A stretch of 64,000 bases of DNA, taken from the NCBI RefSeq assembly GCF_021462225.1, contig NC_061804.1:3449001-3513000 (forward strand), written 5' to 3'. Below, in pieces: positions 58,799-64,000 of this stretch. Numbering within the stretch: position 1 is the first letter of the stretch; each line of letters begins with the position of its first letter. The notes beneath the pieces are model-generated. The model did no database searches, was not told the DNA's origin, and saw nothing but the letters and a program-made list of their open reading frames with translations. The stretch comes from Girardinichthys multiradiatus. Taxonomy: Eukaryota > Chordata > Actinopteri > Cyprinodontiformes > Goodeidae. Made by a program: the position numbers and the translations under genes.

Positions 58799-61440
58799 GT
58801 TTTTTTTTTTTTTTTACAAAATAGTACACGGTACTTATGATTGTAAAATGTACTTAGTGAGAGGTGCAGCCCAATATAGAACATCTGTGAGTATGAGTGT
58901 GGACGTGCTTTTGTATACAAGGTTTCTCCACAAAATATGCAATAGCGAGTGTGAGGACCCACAGACCTGCCCCATGGTCCCTGGACGGACACTGAGGAGA
59001 TCCGATCCACAGACATCCAAAGGCCCCCCAAAACACAGGAACCCCAGGCGAACCACCGCTGGGACTACCACAACCCCCCCAGAGAAGAGCAGTGGAGAGT
59101 CCCAGGGGAACCACCCAGCAGCGACAGTGCAGAAGCCCCAGGGAGCCCCAGCGACAAGCCCACAGGCCCCGCCGGCAGCCGTCCACGCCCGAGCTAAGCT
59201 GATCCAGGAGAGGGAGGAGTCCAAGACCCAACCTGATGAAAAAAAAAACAGGCACACACAGTCACAATCACCCACTCCCACCCTCATGCATACACATAAA
59301 ATCCCTCACACCCAACGTAAGGATAAACAACAATGGACGTCATACACTCACTCACACTCCCCATGCATACTCTATACTCCCAGGTCCAGGCGCCGGTACC
59401 CCCTAGGGGCAACTAGCCCCCGGATCCAGGAGGTGGTCCCCTTCCCTCCTGGGGCAGAGACAGGCAGACAGCGCCGGCACCGCCCAGACCCGGGTGACCC
59501 TGGCCCGGCCCGGCCCCCGTCCGCCCCGAACCCAGTCCCCAACAACCCCCATCCACCTCCGGAGAGGGGGTATGTACGAAAGAGGGGTCCACATGGCTCA
59601 AACCAGCCCGCAAACCAGAGTCGCCCCAGGACAAAGCAGTCCCGACCCCCCAACGTGCTCCGATCCCAAACCCATGAGTCTCCCACCCCCAGTGAACCCC
59701 AACATGAACCTCCTTACAGGGCCCCCGCCAGCCGCCCTGGTGCAGTCACAAGACATGCTCCGCCGCCCCACCCACCTGACCGCCAACCACAGCCCGGTGC
59801 CTGACCATGGGCCAGAACCACAGAAGGAAGCAGTGGAAGAAGGCCACGGCAGCACCAGTTATCGGGGACCCCAACTCCACCCCCAAACCCCGGGGGCACA
59901 CCAGCCTGCTGGCCACCCGCACCCTGCACCCTGCATGGCGCACCACGGCCCACCAAGCAGTCCAGCCGGCCAGCCCCTCCACCAAAGCGGGGCCACATCC
60001 CAATCAATGCCGGCTGTCAACGCCCACTTTGAACCCTCAGTGCCTACATGCAATTAAACCCTTAGAGGTGAGCGCAGGCACCAGAGGTTAGGCTACTAGG
60101 ATATCCTCCCTCTTGATGCCATTGAATGCGCCTACCCCCAAGGCCCTACATGTGAGTGTCATGAAAATATTATAAGTTAGAGTGTCTAAGTTGTACAATA
60201 AAATTGGGGTACAGGCTGCCATGGGACTGCAGAGATGGAAAACCCTTGCGGCACTCCAATGGCGCACCTACACCCCAAGACCCTCCATGAGTGGTAATGT
60301 GATGGAGATGGCGGAGGGAGGTGTCCGGGGATGGGGAGGGGAGGACTGGGGGTCAAAACGCTCTCCCAGGGATCCAGCTCCTCGGCTGACCCCAATAGGC
60401 ACCCCCGTTTGCCGAGTCTACCGGGCAAAAGACTAGGGACAGGTAACAGGCCCCGAGAACCGACTGAAAACTGGGACCAACGTCCCCCGACCCCTTCCCC
60501 AGGACCACCCAGACCCTCAGACCTTGATCCCCAGCCCCGCTACCCAGTCCGCTGCCCGAAGTAGCCACCGACCCCCAACAAAAAGGAGCCAGCCAGAAGC
60601 GCCCAAGCATGCGGCTCCACTCCAAACAAAGGAGCAGACCAGCCGACCCAGCGCAACCAAAATATGCCACACAAAGGAGGGCACCTGACCAGCATGCCCA
60701 GCCACCCCCGAACCCAAGGGGCAGAGCCAACAGAGCACCCAGCCCCCGATACCCGGCACCAGACAGCAGCCACAACCAAGCAAGCAGGGCAACCAAACAC
60801 ATCCCACTCCAACACTGAGGCTGCCACCAAACAGCACCAAACCCAAAACGGCAGGCTCACCCAAATGCAAACTCCAGGCCAGGATAGGTACAAGCCCCCA
60901 AGCCCACCCTAGACCCACCCAGGAGCAGCACGGCCACCAGGCCAGTGACCTATGTCCGTCGGCACAGGCCCCCAGAAAGCATTGCATGCAGCTACCAGGT
61001 GTCTCCCCCGAGAGCCACCAAAGACCCACCCCGGCCGGGACCACAGCCCCCAGCGCCAGACCCCCCAGCAATCCCAGCCCAGGATCATCCCAAACCCCCC
61101 CCCCCCCCCGAATCTGCCACAACGCCCCACAGGATGAAGCCAAGGGCGCCCCACCCCCACTAGGTGATGGAGCCGATTAAAGGAGCCCAGAGAGATTGAT
61201 TTGACAAGGAGGCAGAGGCTGTCTCAAGGCTTATATAATCCAACAAAATAGTTCTATACTGAGTAATATTAAGAAGGTTTTTATTTTTCCAGTTCATGAG
61301 GATAGTTTTCTTATCGATGCATAAGGCAGTGAAAACCATGTGAACTGAATTTGTCTCAATGGTGACATCATCTAAGTTGCCCAACAAGCAAACTGAAGGG
61401 GAAGGTGAAATATTACATCTCTGACACTTTGATAAGTCTT
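58799..61440 (-). mobile_element. L1-type LINE 3' end with C-rich 3' UTR
   Basis: On the minus strand, 61387-61160 encodes the C-terminal end of an L1/Tx1-type ORF2 (CLLGNLDDVTIETN-like, TALCIDKKTILMNWKNKN, LLDYISLETASASL, WAPLIGSIT stop). The next 2.3 kb (61159-58817) is the 3' UTR, extremely G-rich on this strand. It ends in an A-run (T-run at 58800-58816 on the plus strand), the poly(A) tail. The 5' end is truncated near 61440. The many long Pro-rich ORFs here, such as 58779-59804 (341 codons), result from biased composition and overlap in several frames. Confidence 0.8.
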
Positions 61441-62443
61441 TAATAAGTTTAGTCTTTGATAAGTTTAGTTTAATTCAGATAAATACAAACCTAGTGTAAT
61501 ATTTCGTGCGTTGAGTTGATTATCTTGTTAGATTTTCCTGATTTTATAACTAGATTGCTATTTTTTTGTTCCTGTTACATAAACGTTTAACACAAAACCT
61601 CAGTTTTACTATGACCAACAATGTCATGTTATGATGTTTACATATACAATCAGGCTTTAGAAAGGTTTGTATCTGGCTTACATTTATAAAAGTAAACATA
61701 ATGGTACAAAATCAAATAATCAACATTGTCGCAGCTTAACTGTAATATTATCATCGAGACGTCCTTCTGATCAGAAGATCAACATTTTTTTCAGGTTTTA
61801 TGTCACAATAGAAGTCTGTGTTTCAGAGTAAAAACATTTTTAATGTTCACATGCCCAAACATCTCCATCTCAGAATAGTGGTGTTAAGTGTGAACGTGAG
61901 ACAGCTCTGTCTTTCAATCTGAACCAGAAAATGGAGAGAGAATTGAAGGGCGAGAAGAGACAGTGCTTTAATTCAGTCATTATGAAGTTTTAAAAAATCC
62001 CTCCCCCTCAGGTCCTGTTATTGCAGAAGAGGAGTTCAGTATAAGATGGTGCTTGTAGAAAAAGTAGCTCCAGTTAATGTTGCCCTTGAGCCCAGCTGCT
62101 TGCGGGAGCTTAATTCAGCTCAGGTGGAGTGTTCAGGTGCTCTCAGTTCATTAGAGTTCGGCTGCATTTGGGCCGTTAAAGGTGAACATGAACATCCTTT
62201 AATCTGCCTGCTTTTTAAAACTCTCTCTATGTTTAAATCTTCCCTTTCATTTCCTTTGTCTTCTCTCCTCATTATTTTCTCATTTTATTAAATAATTATT
62301 TAATTTCTCTGTTCCCCTATTTGATACACTTCTTTCCTGATCTCATTTTGTCCTCTAACCTACCCCTATGCCTCTGTGTCCTCTCCCTACCCTACTAGCC
62401 AAAAGACACGAGCAGTGTGTCCAATCAGCAGGCTGGGTTAGGG
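61441..62443. other. Likely gria1 3' UTR and downstream DNA
   Basis: On the minus strand this follows the gria1 stop codon. A minus-strand AATAAA is at 62289-62284, though GluA1 transcripts often have long 3' UTRs. 62010-62190 is repeat-free and more complex (CTCCAGTTAATGTTGCCC, GCTTAATTCAGCTCAGGTGG) and may be a conserved part. Confidence 0.45.
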
Positions 62444-62656
62444 TCACATGCCCGTGGAGGACAGTCCCAGCCCTGCTGCCTTGCTCATGCAGGGTAAACC
62501 TTGAGGTCCAGCTTTTGGGAAATCGTGTGCCACCACACGGCCATTCTCTCCCCCACGTCCCGATGCTCCTCTGCTCAAACTTCCTGCCGCGACACCCCCG
62601 ACTCCGCCTGCCATTCCCCCAAGGCTGGTACTCATCATGGCTGCATCGATAAGTTC
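62444..62656 (-). CDS. gria1: AMPA receptor subunit GluA1, last coding exon (partial gene)
   Basis: The minus-strand exon starts after a strong acceptor (TTCTCTCCTCTCTGTGCCTTCCAG) in phase 0 and codes 70 residues to TGA at 62446-62444. The end matches the cytoplasmic tail of GluA1: Gly/Ser-rich segment, then [18 protein letters not shown] and the last residues STGM. Human GluA1 has GENGRVVSHDFPK, IPCMS and ends ATGL. The final T-G-M keeps the class I PDZ ligand form that binds SAP97-type scaffolds. GluA1 forms glutamate-gated cation channels at excitatory synapses. The first residues ([12 protein letters not shown]) align with human QSINEAIRTSTL; the residues just before (GFCLIPQ in human) are not found next to this acceptor, so the exon border may differ. 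All earlier exons lie beyond 64000. The fish a or b paralogue cannot be told. Confidence 0.85.
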   Translation of the reverse strand, partial: ELIDAAMMSTSLGGMAGGVGGVAAGSLSRGASGRGGENGRVVAHDFPKAGPQGLPCMSKAAGLGLSSTGM

Positions 62657-62879
62657 CTGGAAGGCACAGAGAGGAGAGAAGAACCAAAACAAAATTCTCA
62701 AATATAAATTTAAGCTAAGATCATGGTGCAAATTACTGGATGGCAAAATGGGTTTGACTACCTTTATTAAGACTTGCAACCCCTTAAAAACATTGGAGGG
62801 TAAAAAAGAGTATTATATATATTCATTGTTATCTTTACCCATACGTTAAGTTTGAGTTTTGGTCCCATACATTAAGTAT
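62657..62879 (-). other. gria1: Last gria1 intron, part
   Basis: AT-rich intron sequence with the polypyrimidine tract of the acceptor. No upstream exon is recognised here. Confidence 0.5.
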
Positions 62880-63222
62880 GCACGGTGGTGCAGTTGGTAG
62901 CACTGTTGCCTTGCAGCAAGAAGGTCCTGGGTTTGATTCCCAGCCTGGGGTCTTTCTGCATGGAGTTTGCATGTTCTCCCTGTGCATGTGTGGGTTCTTA
63001 CCGGGTACTCCGGCTTCCTCCCACAGTCCAAAGATATGCCTGTTAGGTTAATTGGTGACTCTAAATTTCCCTTAGGTGTGTGAATGAGTGTTTGTGTGTT
63101 GCCCTGTGATGGACTGGCAACCTGTCCAGGGTGTACCCCGCCTGTTGCCCATAGACTGCTGGAGATAGGCACCAGCTCCCCTGTGACCCACTATGGAATA
63201 AGCGGTAGAAAATGACTGACTG
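62880..63222 (+). repeat. tRNA-like SINE copy 3 (best preserved)
   Basis: The A-box-like TGGTGCAGTTGG (62886-62897) and B-box-like GGTTTGATTCC (62930-62940) are well kept. The body continues with GCATGGAGTTTGCATGTTCTCC, ACTCCGGCTTCCTCCCACAG, GGTTAATTGGTGACTC, GATGGACTGGCAACCTGTCC and GGAGATAGGCACCAGCTCCC, ending AATGACTGACTGAC. It is antisense within the last gria1 intron. Confidence 0.82.
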
Positions 63223-64000
63223 ACATTAAGTTTGAGTTTTTGTATAACAGCAGAATCCTAGTATATAAGGATTTAAGACAGTCTAAAACTCAAATCCAGA
63301 CCTGCTGGTTCCTCCCTCCGCTGTAAGTCAAGTGCACCTTCATACTGAGGAAGTTATTAAAAATGTATGTATTAAACAATCCTAATAATTAACAAGTTAA
63401 ATTATTGATTGAAATCATTGTGGCAGTAAAGCACATCTAAGAAGAATGCTGCAATATGAACTTTTGATGACCTGAATTTGAACCCTGGGTGAACTACACA
63501 ATGGAAAGTATACTTCACATCATGCAAAATCTTGAAATTCAGCACATTTTACACACGTGTCGGGGTAGTTTCTTTTTGTTCCATATGTTGATTTATTGAA
63601 TAGGAATTCTAATATGGAAACTACTGGGTGAAAACTATTTTTTGCATATAAATCTTTATTGAACTAAAAACAATTTTTTCCAGAGTAACTCGGGTTTTTA
63701 CATGTCACTTGGGGCAGAATAAAGCCTCCTATTTGTATCAAATTTTGCTATGGCACATCAGTTTTTTTCATAATGCTTTATTTATTTATTGAGTTTGCTT
63801 TTCTTTGACACTTTTTTCTGCCTTGACCTTGAGTTCTGACCCCTCTTGTGGCCTCTAATAACCAACAAATTAAATTTGTTGTAACCATTAATTAATCTGG
63901 GCTTGCTAGGTTTGAATGTGTCTCCACCAGTAGCAGGTTAATAGGGGCGCCAGAGCACTATCCTTATCTAAATGACTAGAAATAATTATAGACACCGACT
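63223..64000 (-). other. gria1: gria1 intron sequence to the window edge
   Basis: AT-rich. No minus-strand exon of the GluA1 membrane or ligand-binding region was recognised, so the previous exon must lie further right. Confidence 0.45.

Noticed and set aside
58779..60091. Long proline-rich ORFs (341, 187 and 94 codons)
   Set aside because: They overlap each other and large minus-strand ORFs in all frames of a highly biased sequence, which is the 3' UTR of an L1-type LINE on the minus strand.
60353..61143. Minus-strand Gly/Trp/Leu-rich ORFs (208 and 149 codons) resembling membrane proteins
   Set aside because: They result from G-rich composition of the same LINE 3' UTR, lie after the ORF2 stop codon and have no promoter, splice or family evidence.
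62355..62687. 110-codon minus-strand ORF in another frame over the gria1 exon
   Set aside because: The overlapping frame carries the GluA1 tail motifs after a good splice acceptor, so this frame is a shadow.
62880..62950. Possible tRNA gene from A- and B-box-like motifs
   Set aside because: The same head occurs in other copies followed by a shared SINE body, and no cloverleaf can be drawn.

Overview
The window is nuclear DNA of a ray-finned fish, probably a percomorph teleost. The evidence is a percomorph-style preproinsulin gene, GT-AG spliced vertebrate genes, and a typical teleost mix of Tc1/mariner transposons, CR1/L2/Rex1-type, RTE-type and L1-type LINE fragments and tRNA-like SINEs. 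A more exact placement (for example killifish or livebearer) would be guesswork.

Three host genes can be read. (1) ins (preproinsulin), plus strand, 0.5-1.9 kb. It is complete, with TATA box, non-coding exon 1, two coding exons and poly(A) signal. (2) A nine-exon magnesium-transporter-like gene of the NIPA family, plus strand, 7.5-29.4 kb, best matched to NIPAL4 (ichthyin). All exons join in frame to give 378 residues. A 14.9-kb first intron holds most of its repeats. (3) The last coding exon of gria1 (AMPA receptor subunit GluA1), minus strand, 62.4-62.7 kb; the rest of the gene lies beyond the right edge. NIPAL4 and GRIA1 are both on human 5q33, so this looks like a conserved block in which fish ins sits, away from the tetrapod INS-IGF2-TH arrangement.

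The 29.4-62.4 kb gap between nipal4 and gria1 has no recognisable complete host gene. It holds: Tc1 and LINE relics (32.7-36.4 kb); an isolated THAP-like zinc-finger ORF (38.9-39.1 kb); an RTE fragment (40.4-41.1 kb); a GC-rich block with three tandem repeats of 27, 45 and 30 bp (41.9-43.4 kb); a Tc1 element with long inverted repeats and an open transposase, sitting inside an older Tc1 relic (43.7-46.0 kb); a nearly full-length but broken CR1/L2-type LINE with esterase ORF1, endonuclease and reverse transcriptase (51.2-56.1 kb); another Tc1 relic (57.6-58.4 kb); and the 3' end of an L1-type LINE with a very C-rich 3' UTR of about 2.3 kb (58.8-61.4 kb). Several repeat-free blocks look like candidate conserved non-coding elements.

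The most unusual structure is a 1.65-kb foldback element (2457-4102) with arms of 500-670 bp, many nested small hairpins and an 8-bp target duplication. Also notable are a DD41D mariner-type element with a partial second copy nearby in opposite orientation (24.4 and 25.7-26.7 kb), and the minus-strand repeat block whose three periods are all multiples of three. I found no convincing new multi-gene system; the novelty here is in mobile elements and locus architecture.
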